A stretch of 64,000 bases of DNA from an uncultured Bacteroidales bacterium (GCA_902779165.1 CACZAN010000009.1:1-64000), one strand, 5' to 3'; positions 35,584 through 45,438 are shown, counted from the stretch's first letter. Notes: generated from the sequence alone by a model not told the origin. Made by a program: numbers and translations.

Positions 35584-38500
35584 TTAGCGATGTAATGGGA
35601 ATGTCAGTGTGAGCTTCGCCTTCTGTTCCGGATTATGTGGAGGAACTTCTACGTCGTTTAGTATCATGGCCTTTGGACCAACGATGGAGAAACGGGCCCC
35701 ACCATCCTCACTATGAGTGACTGCTTCCTGTTCCGAAGAAAGGGCGCTGATATGACGCATGTGCTGGTCGGTGGGAACGATCTCCAACTGACGCACGGGT
35801 GTCTCGCTGCCATCCTTGACGCTGACTCGGAAGGCATAATCGCCTTGAACAATATAGGCATGATCATATCCTTCGCGTTGTGCATCGCGCAACAGTTGTT
35901 TACGCATCTTCTTCAGAGGCACCGTCTTACTGCTTTCTATACGAAGGACACCAGGAGCTGTGCTGACGCCCAAGGGGCTGTTCCAATTGAACGGATCGTT
36001 GAACCGCAGGTTTCCGGTTGGAGCATTCGTTCCGAGGGCTGGCGTGGCGCCACTGAGTTGTCCGCGGAAGATGCCATGTTCCACGAGTGTCACAGCCTGC
36101 GGCGTTTGACCATCAGCATCAGCAGCATAGTAGCCAACGAGCGGTTTGCCATTCCACTGACTGAGGGTCGGATCCTGTCGGATGCTGATCTTATCATCAA
36201 CAATCTTACGGTCGCGTTTGACAAAGATGGCGCGGTCGCTCTGTGCAAAGGGATGCCATGCACGGAAATTGTGGCGGGAACCATTCGTGCGGTCGTAGAT
36301 GATCTTGCTGGCTCCCTTCTCTATCAACACAGGACCGACATAGTAATCTTCGGTTTCAGGCTGCCGCTGAAGGTCGAGACGACGACGGACGTAATCACGA
36401 ACTTGCTTCGTAAAGCGGGCACTGTCGGCCAAAAGCTCTGCAACAGAGCTATACTCATAATCAGACGATGATGTCGCGAAGCCACCACTTGCCTGTCGGT
36501 AACGTAGGAACGTGAAAGAAATGGTGATGAGGTCACTTTGAGGCTGTGCTACGCGTACTCCCTCACTGGTAAGGCGGTAGATGTCTGCTTGCTTCACAGA
36601 TAAAGAAGCATCACTTTGGGTCAGTTCCGGGAACTCCGTGCCAATGAGTGAGAGACGGCGCACGTATGCTTCGAGTTCGTCGGCACGGAGGTCCATGGTT
36701 TCAGGCGAACGTTCCTGGACACTGGTAGCCGGTTGTGCAGGGAAGAAGTCATCCAAGGCCTCCTCGTCGGCGGGCAGTGTGAGTTTACTCAGCTGTTGCA
36801 GCTTGGCATCAAGAGTTCCAAGAGCAGATTTATAGTTGGCATCGGTGGCAAACCAGGCGGCACGGCGCAAGTTATCATAATCCAAGGCCATAGGGATGCT
36901 GACGCCACGAGACTGTGGTTCAGGGGCCCGTAGGCTACTGCGATGATGATTGCCAAGAATCACTTCACAATTCAGGTTCTGTCTCCAAGGAGACTCCATC
37001 CTCCGTATCAGCTCGCCACGAACGGCAGTAATGTCAAGAGAGCGCGAACGCTGCAAGCGGTAGTCTATGAGGAAAGGTGCAGGCAACCCTTGAATACGCA
37101 AACTGTCCATGGAACGATGGAGTTCATCGGAGAGCGCATCAAAAACTACAGATGACATGGAGTCTTGAGCAGAGAGCCTTGCATCCAGGCTTGGTGCTGC
37201 CAGCACCGGCATCAAAGCACTTTTCTGTTGGCGTCTTTGCGTCTCTATCTTCGAACAGAAAATCATGGGAGATGTGGCACTGACAGGCACCCAACCACTC
37301 TCGGCACCACAGACGCCGATGAAGGTAGAGGGGGTGTCGCCACCTGCCTCGATATTAGAGAACATGGAGAGGGGCGTACCGATGAGGTCCACGCCGCGTA
37401 CTAACTCATCGGGGCGGCCATCCACATAAACGCGATAGACTTCTAGCGGGTTGACGTTGAAGGAATTGATGCTGTTCCCTTCACCCGTCTGGGTGTATCC
37501 TCCGCTGACGCTCTGGAAGAGATAGCCGTAGTCCTTGCCTTGGCGACGCGCCTCGTCACGCAGCATTTGGCGTAGCTGAGATTCAGTATAGGGTTTGCGA
37601 GTCTCCACAACGAGGTTGGATTGGCGCGAGACGGGGTCTCTGCCTTCTGCAGTACGACCGTGGCCGTTGCTCTCAGGGAAACTGTCGAGGGGTACGCGGC
37701 TCATCAGGAATTCCTTCAGGACGCCATCCACCACATTATTTACTCTACGTGCGCGCGTACCCTCGTCATCATAGCGGTAGCCGCCGTTCAAGGGCTGTGC
37801 GCCGTAGTGAGTGAGCGTGGGGTCGCAATAGACTTGAAAGTCCACAGGTAGCAACTGTTCACCCACCATCTTGCGGAAGGTCTGGCCGCCAGTTTTCATC
37901 CGATGTCCTTCCAAACGGTGCCCAAAAATCTCGTGGAAGAAAACGCCACTGGCGGGACCGCTCATAAGAGCAGGACCTGTGAAGGGGTCGGCAATTGGAG
38001 CTGCTGCCAGGGCGACAAGCCGTCGGCCCATATCCTCTGCATCGCGCAACATCACGTCTTCAGAGGGCAACGAGTCAAGTGCTGTGGCATAGTAGCTTTG
38101 GACGAGAGGCAGCTCCATGCCATCTTCTGTTTTCACTTCTGCCTGAATGAAAAGACGAAAGCTGACACGATTCTGCACGATAGAAGCCCCATCGGTATTG
38201 ACCAAATGGGATCGAAGATTCTCCGCCTGCAGGTTGACAATAGCCTCGTTGAACTGAGGCCACTGACGAAACACGGCGCTGATACGGCAGACGCGCTCCT
38301 CCCATGCATGTTGTTCTTCAGGAGTGAGGGCTGGGTGCGGAAGGCGAGGTTCGTAATAAGTCTCAGCGACAGAATCGCGGAGCACAGTGAAGCAAGGAGC
38401 TTTGTCCTCGTTGTCGGCTTGGGAACGCAGGCGGTTCTGGACATTACGATATGCAGAGACTACACGGTCATAGGAATTAAGCATCTGGGTCCATATCATG

Positions 38501-38868
38501 GTTCTGATAGCATCCGGCGAGGAATCGGTAAGAGGCAAGGCTATACCACCCTCATTGGACTGGTTATCGAACTTGAAGTTATCCAACTCTGGCGTCCCTA
38601 CACGAATCTGCGGGGTGAAGGTGCGTGTGTGCTGTTGGATGGAAGTGCCCAGATAGCCAAAGGTGGCAGCGATGGCTGCATTGTGACTCTCCTGTACGCG
38701 GAAGCTCATGAAATAAGGCTTCAATTCCTGATTCTGCAGTTCCTGAAAATCTGCTGCCAGTTCCTCGCGGAGGACACGAAGGAGGGTGTCTGTTTCCGCA
38801 GTCTGGGAGGCAACGCCTGTGGTCATCAATGACAACAGGCATACAACGAATAGTTTTTGTAGTTTCAT
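35584..38868 (-). CDS. Secreted TldD-TldE-like fusion protein
   Basis: The 1094-residue protein has a signal peptide (LLSLMTTGVASQ). The first half resembles TldD and carries its metal motif HEIFGHRLEGH, with His312, Glu313 and His317. The second half, from about residue 573, repeats the same order of blocks (compare LPAPFLIDYR with LKPYFMSFR, and GPVLIEKGAS with GPALMSGPAS). At the place of the HExxxH motif it has YDRTNGSRHN near 858, so it looks like TldE, the inactive partner. TldD and TldE are normally separate cytoplasmic proteins that form a heterodimer protease. A single exported chain is unusual. Confidence 0.8.
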   Translation of the reverse strand: MKLQKLFVVCLLSLMTTGVASQTAETDTLLRVLREELAADFQELQNQELKPYFMSFRVQESHNAAIAATFGYLGTSIQQHTRTFTPQIRVGTPELDNFKFDNQSNEGGIALPLTDSSPDAIRTMIWTQMLNSYDRVVSAYRNVQNRLRSQADNEDKAPCFTVLRDSVAETYYEPRLPHPALTPEEQHAWEERVCRISAVFRQWPQFNEAIVNLQAENLRSHLVNTDGASIVQNRVSFRLFIQAEVKTEDGMELPLVQSYYATALDSLPSEDVMLRDAEDMGRRLVALAAAPIADPFTGPALMSGPASGVFFHEIFGHRLEGHRMKTGGQTFRKMVGEQLLPVDFQVYCDPTLTHYGAQPLNGGYRYDDEGTRARRVNNVVDGVLKEFLMSRVPLDSFPESNGHGRTAEGRDPVSRQSNLVVETRKPYTESQLRQMLRDEARRQGKDYGYLFQSVSGGYTQTGEGNSINSFNVNPLEVYRVYVDGRPDELVRGVDLIGTPLSMFSNIEAGGDTPSTFIGVCGAESGWVPVSATSPMIFCSKIETQRRQQKSALMPVLAAPSLDARLSAQDSMSSVVFDALSDELHRSMDSLRIQGLPAPFLIDYRLQRSRSLDITAVRGELIRRMESPWRQNLNCEVILGNHHRSSLRAPEPQSRGVSIPMALDYDNLRRAAWFATDANYKSALGTLDAKLQQLSKLTLPADEEALDDFFPAQPATSVQERSPETMDLRADELEAYVRRLSLIGTEFPELTQSDASLSVKQADIYRLTSEGVRVAQPQSDLITISFTFLRYRQASGGFATSSSDYEYSSVAELLADSARFTKQVRDYVRRRLDLQRQPETEDYYVGPVLIEKGASKIIYDRTNGSRHNFRAWHPFAQSDRAIFVKRDRKIVDDKISIRQDPTLSQWNGKPLVGYYAADADGQTPQAVTLVEHGIFRGQLSGATPALGTNAPTGNLRFNDPFNWNSPLGVSTAPGVLRIESSKTVPLKKMRKQLLRDAQREGYDHAYIVQGDYAFRVSVKDGSETPVRQLEIVPTDQHMRHISALSSEQEAVTHSEDGGARFSIVGPKAMILNDVEVPPHNPEQKAKLTLTFPLHR

Positions 38869-38944
38869 GTAATGTGGTTAAGTTTAAACGCTTCTTAATG
38901 TAGACTGATGGATAGTGGTGACCCCGCTTTGTAATGAAATCATA

Positions 38945-40177
38945 TCAGGGGCGTGTCTGCCCCTCTCCTTTGATCAGCCATTTGTAAGTGGTAATTTCTT
39001 CGAGTGCCATAGGGCCGCGAGCATGCAGTTTCTGAGTACTGATACCAATTTCCGCGCCTAATCCGAACTGTCCTCCATCGGTAAAGCTGGTGGGGGCATT
39101 GTGGTAAACGCAGGCGGCATCTACTTCTGCAAGAAAGCGGCGGGCAGTCTCTGAGTCTTCGGTCACGATGCTTTCGCTATGACCAGAGCCGTAACGGGCA
39201 ATGTGTTCAAGGGCTTCATCCAAGCTGCCAACGACCTTCAAGGACATACGCAGGGAGAGAAATTCTGTGCCGAAGGACTCTTCCCCAGCCTTCACGGTCT
39301 GAGAGGGAGCTATTACCTGAAGCTGTTCGAATGCTTCTTCGTCTGCCTCTATGAACACATTTTTATCGAACAAGGGTTGACAGAGGGCCGGCAGGTCGGC
39401 AAGGCGGTCGCGATGGATGATGAGGCAGTCAAGGGCATTACAAACGCTGACCCTACGCGTCTTGGCATTCAGGACAATCGCCTTTGCTTTCTCCATATCA
39501 GCAGCACGATCCACATAGCAATGAACCACTCCGGCACCCGTTTCAATAACAGGTACTTGTGCGTGCTCACGAACATAATTTATCAGTCGGCTGCTGCCTC
39601 GCGGGATGATAAGATCCACCAAGCCGTGAGCCGTGAGCAGGCGGTCTGTGTCCTCGTGGCTGGTGAGTAACAGAGCGGCTTCAGCAGCCACGCCATGCCG
39701 CTTCAGGACTTCGTGGATAAGCCCGACAATAGCCGTACAGCTATCCTTGGCATCGCTTCCTCCTTTGAGGATGCAGGCGCTGCCCGCTTTCAGGCAGAGG
39801 GCGAAGCAGTCGAAGCACACGTTTGGACGCGCCTCAAAAATAATGCCAATCACCCCGAAGGGAACGCTGACACGATTGATTTCGAGACCGTTAGGAAGAA
39901 TACTGTGCTTCAACACGCGACCGAGCGGCGACGGCAGAGATGCCACCTTTCGCAGATCTGCTGCAATGTCCTTCAAGCGGCCTTCGGTCAGCTGCAAGCG
40001 GTCATAACGCGGGTCGGCCTGATTCATTCTGGCAAGGTCGAGCGCATTAGCAGCCAGTAATTCTGCAGTGTGAGCCTCTGTGGTTTGGGCCAGATCAAGA
40101 AGAATGGCATTACGTTCTTCGTCAGAAAGGCGAGCTATCAGCCTACTGGCTGATTTGGTTTCTATAAAGTCCTTCAA
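38945..40177 (-). CDS. proA: Glutamate-5-semialdehyde dehydrogenase
   Basis: The 410-residue enzyme reduces gamma-glutamyl phosphate with NADPH in proline synthesis. The catalytic Cys lies in SVCNALDCL, and IPRGSSRLINYV is another family block. The start is a TTG at 40177; no ATG occurs in frame before about codon 51, which would remove conserved sequence. It lies 11 bp after proB. Confidence 0.95.
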   Translation of the reverse strand: MKDFIETKSASRLIARLSDEERNAILLDLAQTTEAHTAELLAANALDLARMNQADPRYDRLQLTEGRLKDIAADLRKVASLPSPLGRVLKHSILPNGLEINRVSVPFGVIGIIFEARPNVCFDCFALCLKAGSACILKGGSDAKDSCTAIVGLIHEVLKRHGVAAEAALLLTSHEDTDRLLTAHGLVDLIIPRGSSRLINYVREHAQVPVIETGAGVVHCYVDRAADMEKAKAIVLNAKTRRVSVCNALDCLIIHRDRLADLPALCQPLFDKNVFIEADEEAFEQLQVIAPSQTVKAGEESFGTEFLSLRMSLKVVGSLDEALEHIARYGSGHSESIVTEDSETARRFLAEVDAACVYHNAPTSFTDGGQFGLGAEIGISTQKLHARGPMALEEITTYKWLIKGEGQTRP

Positions 40178-40188
40178 TGTAGTATCTT

Positions 40189-40956
40189 TCAGAGTTTTGG
40201 AATGAATATTGTATGCGGAGTTTCCTCGGCACGCTGCATCAGGTCGATAAGGATGTTTTCGCGTTCACCGTTAGCGATGATGACTCGGATGCCAGCAGTC
40301 TGCACGCGAGTGGCCGTCGTGTACTTCGAATGCATTCCTCCACGTCCGAAGGCGCTTTTTTCCGTTCGGATATAGGTCGAGAGGTCCGTGCCTTGAGCCA
40401 CGTTGCGAATCAACTGCGACTGTGGGTCATCGGGGTGACCTGTATATATCCCATCGATATTCGAGAGCAGGATGAGCGTGTCGGCTTCCATCATCTGAGC
40501 GATAAGGCCGCTGAGTTCATCGTTATCGGTGAACATGAGCTCGGTGACGCAGACGGTGTCGTTCTCATTGACGATGGGCAGCACACCATTCTCCAACATC
40601 ACCCTCATGCAGGCTCGTTGGTTCTCGAACTGTTCGCCGGGCTGGAAGTTCTCCTTCATGGTTAACACCTGTCCCACGTGGATATGGAACTCGCGGAAGA
40701 GGTCGTAGTAGAGTCCCACCAGCTTCACCTGTCCAAGGGCAGAGAACAACTGGCGCTGTTCCACGGTATCAAGTGCATGGTCCACCTTTAACTCGCGACG
40801 GCCACAAGCCACAGCACCACTGGACACGAGAATGACCTCATGGCCTTGCTGCCGCAACCACGCCACCTGATCCACCAGGGCTGACATACGGGTGACATCC
40901 AGCTTGCCGTCTGAACGAGTCAGGACATTGCTGCCGATTTTGATGACTATTCTCAT
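40189..40956 (-). CDS. proB: Glutamate 5-kinase without PUA domain
   Basis: The 255-residue amino-acid kinase phosphorylates glutamate. IVIKIGSNVLT, ILVSSGAVACG and FGRGGMHSKYTTA are family motifs. The C-terminal PUA domain seen in the 367-residue E. coli enzyme is absent, which occurs in several phyla. It sits between proC and proA on one strand. Confidence 0.94.
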   Translation of the reverse strand: MRIVIKIGSNVLTRSDGKLDVTRMSALVDQVAWLRQQGHEVILVSSGAVACGRRELKVDHALDTVEQRQLFSALGQVKLVGLYYDLFREFHIHVGQVLTMKENFQPGEQFENQRACMRVMLENGVLPIVNENDTVCVTELMFTDNDELSGLIAQMMEADTLILLSNIDGIYTGHPDDPQSQLIRNVAQGTDLSTYIRTEKSAFGRGGMHSKYTTATRVQTAGIRVIIANGERENILIDLMQRAEETPHTIFIPKL

Positions 40957-40958
40957 GG

Positions 40959-40994
40959 GGAGGTATGGGGTTTATGGGGCTAATAGGGCCTATG
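40959..40994. repeat. 9-bp-period array before proB
   Basis: Four nonamers: ggaggtatg, gggtttatg, gggctaata, gggcctatg, followed by agacctatt. It begins 2 bp before the proB ATG and shares its unit and its end (gggcNtatgagac) with the array before argF'. Confidence 0.8.
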
Positions 40995-40998
40995 AGAC

Positions 40999-41799
40999 CT
41001 ATTTCGCTTGTGGGATAGATGCCATCAGGCCTTCGATGATACTGGTGGTGAAGCCGTTGCGCTCCATCGCATTCAGGCCACGAATGGTCAGACCGGCAGG
41101 AGTGGTGACCTTGTCGATTTCAGCCTCTGGGTGAGAGTGGTCAGTACTCAGCAGGCTGGCGGCTCCCTTCATTGTCTGTGCCACGATACGCTGTGCGTCT
41201 GCGGGTGTGAAGCCAAGGAGCACACCACCTTGGGTGTTGGCGCGGATGTAGCGGAGGGCATAAGCGATACCGCAGGAAGCCAGTACCAGACCGGCATTCA
41301 TCAGTCGTTCTTCTACCAACATGGCATCGCCCAAGTCTTTGAAGACTGCCAATAGTGCTTCGTCCTGCTCCTTTGTGGCACCCACAGACGAGAGAAAGGT
41401 CATGCTCTCGCGGGCAGCGATGGCGGTATTGGGAATGAGATAGTAGAGGGCAGGGCATTTGCCGTCTTTCTGGAATACTGCCTGCAAGTCCTTCAATCCA
41501 ACGCCGCCGACCATAGAAGCCACAATCTGACGTTCATAGTCCAACCAAGGCTTCAGCTGTTCCGCTGCTTCTTGCAGTTTCCAGGGCTTCATGGCCAGTA
41601 CCACGACGTCGGCACCTTCAATGCACTCGCGGTTGTCTGTGGTGGTGCGGATAGCGGGGTCAAACGCCTTGATGCGTTCCAACTTCTCCGGGTGCGTATT
41701 GCTGATGCAGATGTCTTCTGTGCGGACGAGCTTGCTTTGTGCGAGGCCAAAGGCCAGCGCGCTGCCGATATTTCCGGCTCCGATGATAGCGAATTTCAT
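40999..41799 (-). CDS. proC: Pyrroline-5-carboxylate reductase
   Basis: The 266-residue NAD(P)H enzyme carries out the last step of proline synthesis. The Rossmann start AIIGAGNIGSALAFGL and the C-terminal block TTPAGLTIRGLNAMERNG are diagnostic. It lies upstream of proB and 33 bp after the acyl-CoA synthetase gene. Confidence 0.95.
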   Translation of the reverse strand: MKFAIIGAGNIGSALAFGLAQSKLVRTEDICISNTHPEKLERIKAFDPAIRTTTDNRECIEGADVVVLAMKPWKLQEAAEQLKPWLDYERQIVASMVGGVGLKDLQAVFQKDGKCPALYYLIPNTAIAARESMTFLSSVGATKEQDEALLAVFKDLGDAMLVEERLMNAGLVLASCGIAYALRYIRANTQGGVLLGFTPADAQRIVAQTMKGAASLLSTDHSHPEAEIDKVTTPAGLTIRGLNAMERNGFTTSIIEGLMASIPQAK

Positions 41800-41832
41800 G
41801 TTGATGTATATTTGATAATGAATAATGTAGAA

Positions 41833-43470
41833 TCAGGCTTGCGCATTGTCTTTCCGCCTAATCTCCACCCTACGTATCTTGCCGCTGATGGTCTTGGGCA
41901 ACTCGTCTACGAACTCGATGATGCGGGGATATTTATAGGGGGCGGTCTCACGCTTCACATGCTGCTGCAGCTCTTTGATAAGTGCATCGCCGGCCTTGTC
42001 TTTCCACTCCTTGCCGAGTACCACGGTAGCCTTCACGACCATTCCGCGGATATCATCAGGCACACCCGTGATAGCACACTCGACGACGGCGGGATGCGTC
42101 ATCAGGGCGCTCTCGACTTCGAAGGGGCCAATGCGATAGCCACTGGACTTGATGACGTCGTCGATGCGACCCTCGAACCAATAGTAGCCGTCTTCATCGC
42201 GCCAGGCCATATCGCCCGTGAAGTAGTAGCCATCGTGCCAGGCCTGGCGCGTCAGTTCCTCATCACGGTAGTATTCCTTGAAGAGTCCCACAGGCTTCTT
42301 CTCTCCTACCCTCACTACAATCTCGCCCTTCTCACCATCTTCGCAAGGGGTGCCGTCGGGTTTCAGCAGGTCAATCTCATACTGTCCGTTGGGTTTACCC
42401 ATGGAACCTGGTTTGGGTTCCATCCAAGGCATCGTGCCCAGGGTCATCGTCGTCTCGGTCTGCCCGAAGCCTTCCATGAGGCGGATGCCCGTCTGCTCCA
42501 GGAACTTATCATAGACGGCGGGGTTCAGCGCTTCGCCTGCCGTACAACAGTAGCGCAGGGCGCTGAGGTCGTACTTCGAGAGGTCTTCGCGAATCATGAA
42601 ACGGTAGATGGTAGGTGGCGCACAGAAACTGGTAACGTGGTATTTCTCCATCTGGCGCAGCAGGATGTTGGCATCGAACTTCTCGTGGTCAAAGACGAAG
42701 ACCGTGGCACCGGCAAACCATTGTCCGTAGAACTTTCCCCATACGGCTTTGCCCCAACCCGTATCAGCAACGGTCAGATGCAGGCTGTTCTCATTGAGGT
42801 TGTGCCAGAAGACACCCGTGGTCAGGTGCCCCATAGCATACAGGAAGTCGTGGGCCACCATCTTTGGCTCGCCGCTGGTGCCGCTGGTGAAGTACATCAG
42901 CATCGTATCGTCGTTGTTATTCTTTTCTGCAGGGCGCTGGAAGGTGGAGAAGGCAGAGATCTCGGAGTGCCAGCGTTCCATCGTGATGACTTGTTCCACG
43001 GTGGGACTCTCGGGCAGAGCGGCCTCGATCTGACTAATCACATAGGGGTCGTCCACACAGATGATAGCCTTCACGCTCGCGCGCGTGTTCCTATATACAA
43101 TATCGTGCTTGGTGAGCATGTGAGTGGCAGGGATGACGACAGCAGCCAGCTTGTGCAGGGCCAGCATAGTGACCCACCACTCATAGCGGCGCTTCAGTAT
43201 CAGCATCACGGGGTCGCCTTTCTGGATTCCCAGACTCTGCAGGTAGGCTGCGGCCTGGTCGGTCTGCTGCTTCAGTTCCCCGAATGTCGTGCGGCGCTCC
43301 ACGCCCTCGTCGTTAGTCCAAAGGAGGGCGAGCTTATCAGGAGCCTCCTCCGCCCACGCGTCCATCACGTCGTAGGCGAAGTTGAAGTGTTCTGGGATGA
43401 TGAACTCCAAGTGTTCATTGTAGTCCTCAAAGGACGTGAATTGTGTTTGTTTTAGGAATCGTTCTACCAT
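41833..43470 (-). CDS. AMP-forming acyl-CoA synthetase
   Basis: The 545-residue adenylate-forming enzyme has the P-loop YFTSGTSGEPKMV, the GFGQTETTMT block, YYFTGDMAWRDEDGYYWFEG and the C-terminal lysine motif TISGKIRRVEIR. It resembles medium-chain and short-chain acyl-CoA synthetases. The substrate is unknown. Its place between argD/XRE-cupin and proC recurs in Bacteroidales, as I know them, but the reason is unclear. Confidence 0.9.
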   Translation of the reverse strand: MVERFLKQTQFTSFEDYNEHLEFIIPEHFNFAYDVMDAWAEEAPDKLALLWTNDEGVERRTTFGELKQQTDQAAAYLQSLGIQKGDPVMLILKRRYEWWVTMLALHKLAAVVIPATHMLTKHDIVYRNTRASVKAIICVDDPYVISQIEAALPESPTVEQVITMERWHSEISAFSTFQRPAEKNNNDDTMLMYFTSGTSGEPKMVAHDFLYAMGHLTTGVFWHNLNENSLHLTVADTGWGKAVWGKFYGQWFAGATVFVFDHEKFDANILLRQMEKYHVTSFCAPPTIYRFMIREDLSKYDLSALRYCCTAGEALNPAVYDKFLEQTGIRLMEGFGQTETTMTLGTMPWMEPKPGSMGKPNGQYEIDLLKPDGTPCEDGEKGEIVVRVGEKKPVGLFKEYYRDEELTRQAWHDGYYFTGDMAWRDEDGYYWFEGRIDDVIKSSGYRIGPFEVESALMTHPAVVECAITGVPDDIRGMVVKATVVLGKEWKDKAGDALIKELQQHVKRETAPYKYPRIIEFVDELPKTISGKIRRVEIRRKDNAQA

Positions 43471-43559
43471 AATGGTATTTTATGATTTGAGGATTATATT
43501 GGGGGATGGCAATGTGTCTCCGTTAACCCTTTAAATCTTTAAATTGTTAGATCATTTAA

Positions 43560-44114
43560 TCAAAAGATGATGGCGAAGAAGCGCACTTCCTTGCCTCCGA
43601 GAGCCCGCATTCCGTGGGGCTGAGTGGCATCGAAGTAGATGCTGTCGCCCTCTTCAAGCACCAGTGTCTTCTGGCCTATGGTCAGTTCCAACTGGCCTTC
43701 GAGCACCATATTGAACTCCTGACCCGGGTGGGAATTGCTCTCGCGTGGAGCGTCTTCAGGTTTAGGCTCCACGGTGACGATAAAGGGGTCTGCCTTGCGA
43801 CCGCGGAAACCGCTGGCCAGGCTTTCGTAGTTGTAAGCTTTGCGGCGTTCCACCTTCAAGCCCTGACCCTTACGGGTGAGGAAGTAGGTGCTCATGTGGG
43901 GCTCTTCGCCGAAGAGCAGCACGTTCAGCTCCACGCCATATTCTTTGGCAATTTTCTGGAGGTTGGCCACAGAGAGCTCGCCCTCGCCGCTTTCCATCTT
44001 CAGATAATGTTCCAGCGAGATGCCGCAGAGGTCTGCCACCTCCTGTGCTTCGACATCCAACACATCGCGCAGTCCGCGCAGGCGTTCGCCAATCTGTTTC
44101 AGTTGTTCGTCCAT
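43560..44114 (-). CDS. XRE-family regulator with C-terminal cupin domain
   Basis: The 184-residue protein has a helix-turn-helix at about 8-62 (LRGLRDVLDVEAQEVADLCG) and a cupin at about 108-180 (SHPGQEFNMVLEGQLELTIG, GDSIYFDATQPHGMRAL). Such proteins sense a small ligand in the cupin and bind DNA as dimers. It starts 3 bp after argD and is followed by the acyl-CoA synthetase, which it may control. Confidence 0.88.
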   Translation of the reverse strand: MDEQLKQIGERLRGLRDVLDVEAQEVADLCGISLEHYLKMESGEGELSVANLQKIAKEYGVELNVLLFGEEPHMSTYFLTRKGQGLKVERRKAYNYESLASGFRGRKADPFIVTVEPKPEDAPRESNSHPGQEFNMVLEGQLELTIGQKTLVLEEGDSIYFDATQPHGMRALGGKEVRFFAIIF

Positions 44115-44117
44115 ATA

Positions 44118-45245
44118 TTATAGTGTTTTTTGTATTTTCTCCAGGAACTCATCGGCATCTGCCAAACTCAGGCACAGCGGCGGCAGCAGGCGCAGCACAT
44201 TCGTGCCCGCGCAGCCCGTGAAGACATGCTCGTCGAAGAGCAGCCGCTGGCGCACCTCCTTATAAGGCACATCCAGCTCGATTCCAATCATCAGGCCGCG
44301 GCCGCGAACCTCTTTGACTCTCTCATTATTTAATGACTTAATCTCTGAAAGCAGGTGCTCGCCCACCACGCGTGCATTCTCTATCAACCCTTCGCCCTCG
44401 ATGACATCCAGCACAGCCAGCGCTGCCGCACAAGCTAGATGGTTACCGCCGAAAGTGGTACCGAGTTGTCCATAGACCGCCTCGAACTTGGGCGAAATCA
44501 GCACGGCACCCATCGGGAACCCGTTGGCAATACCCTTCGCCACCGTGATGATATCCGGCTGCACGCCCAGCCACTGGTGAGCGAAGAACTTGCCCGAGCG
44601 ACCGTAGCCGCATTGGATCTCGTCGCAGATGAGCACGGTGCCCACCTCGTCGCAGGCAGCGCGCAGGCCTTGCATGAATTCGGCCGTTGCCAGCTGAATG
44701 CCGCCAACCCCCTGAATACACTCCACGATGCAGGCAGCCACATCGCCCTTCGCCAGTTCAGCCTTCCACGCCTCCAAGTCGTTCAGCGGCAGGAAGGTGG
44801 TATGGCCGTTGGCATTGATGGGAGCAATAATCTTAGGATTCGCCGTCACCTCCACAGCAAGCGAGGTGCGGCCGTGGAAAGCCTTTTGCGCAGAAAGCAC
44901 ACGGGTGCGGCCTGTATGGAACGAGGCCAGCTTCAGCGCATTCTCGTTGGCCTCTGCGCCACTATTGATGAGGAACAGGCTGTAATCATCGTAGCCGCAG
45001 GCCTTGCCCAAACGCTCGGCCAGCTGCTGTTGCAGCTTGTTCACCACGGAGTTGGAGTAGAAGCCCAACTGCGCCACCTGACGGCCCACAGCCTCTACAT
45101 AATGCGGATGGGCATGACCTATCGAAATGACGGCATGACCTCCATAGAGGTCCAGATATTCAGTTCCTTGCTCATCCCATACGCGACAACCCTGGCCGCG
45201 CACAATATGGATGGGAAAAAGAGGATAAACGTCGAAGAGTTTCAT
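44118..45245 (-). CDS. argD: Acetylornithine/succinylornithine aminotransferase
   Basis: The 375-residue class-III PLP aminotransferase has the block LINSGAEANENALKLA, the ring-stacking IVECIQGVGG, the pre-lysine ICDEIQCGYGRSG and the PLP lysine in TVAKGIANGFPMG. It forms acyl-ornithine, the substrate for the argF' product a few genes downstream. First gene of the arginine/proline block with its own promoter. Confidence 0.93.
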   Translation of the reverse strand: MKLFDVYPLFPIHIVRGQGCRVWDEQGTEYLDLYGGHAVISIGHAHPHYVEAVGRQVAQLGFYSNSVVNKLQQQLAERLGKACGYDDYSLFLINSGAEANENALKLASFHTGRTRVLSAQKAFHGRTSLAVEVTANPKIIAPINANGHTTFLPLNDLEAWKAELAKGDVAACIVECIQGVGGIQLATAEFMQGLRAACDEVGTVLICDEIQCGYGRSGKFFAHQWLGVQPDIITVAKGIANGFPMGAVLISPKFEAVYGQLGTTFGGNHLACAAALAVLDVIEGEGLIENARVVGEHLLSEIKSLNNERVKEVRGRGLMIGIELDVPYKEVRQRLLFDEHVFTGCAGTNVLRLLPPLCLSLADADEFLEKIQKTL

Positions 45246-45277
45246 ATCGCGCTTGTTTACTTTTGAAGATTTGGGTG

Positions 45278-45285
45278 CAAAGATA
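45278..45285 (-). promoter_or_regulatory. -7 box of argD
   Basis: TATCTTTG read leftward, 32 bp before the argD ATG. Confidence 0.55.
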
Positions 45286-45438
45286 GCTCAAAAATATGAA
45301 TTTCTTCATCTTTTTGCTGTCAAATCGTATTAACCGAAAGAAAATTGCCCAACTTTCAGCCCGAAAACTATCATTTGTCATCTGCCCCCGTACTTTCCCT
45401 ACAGATAACACCTCTCCTTCAAATGAATAAAAAGCCCT

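Noticed and set aside
37903-38832. A 309-codon + strand frame opposite the TldD-like half
   Set aside because: The opposite strand holds the HEIFGH motif and a signal peptide in one long frame, so this is a shadow.
41572-43455. A 627-codon + strand frame
   Set aside because: It lies opposite the acyl-CoA synthetase and the start of proC, both with clear motifs; the product has no recognisable domain.
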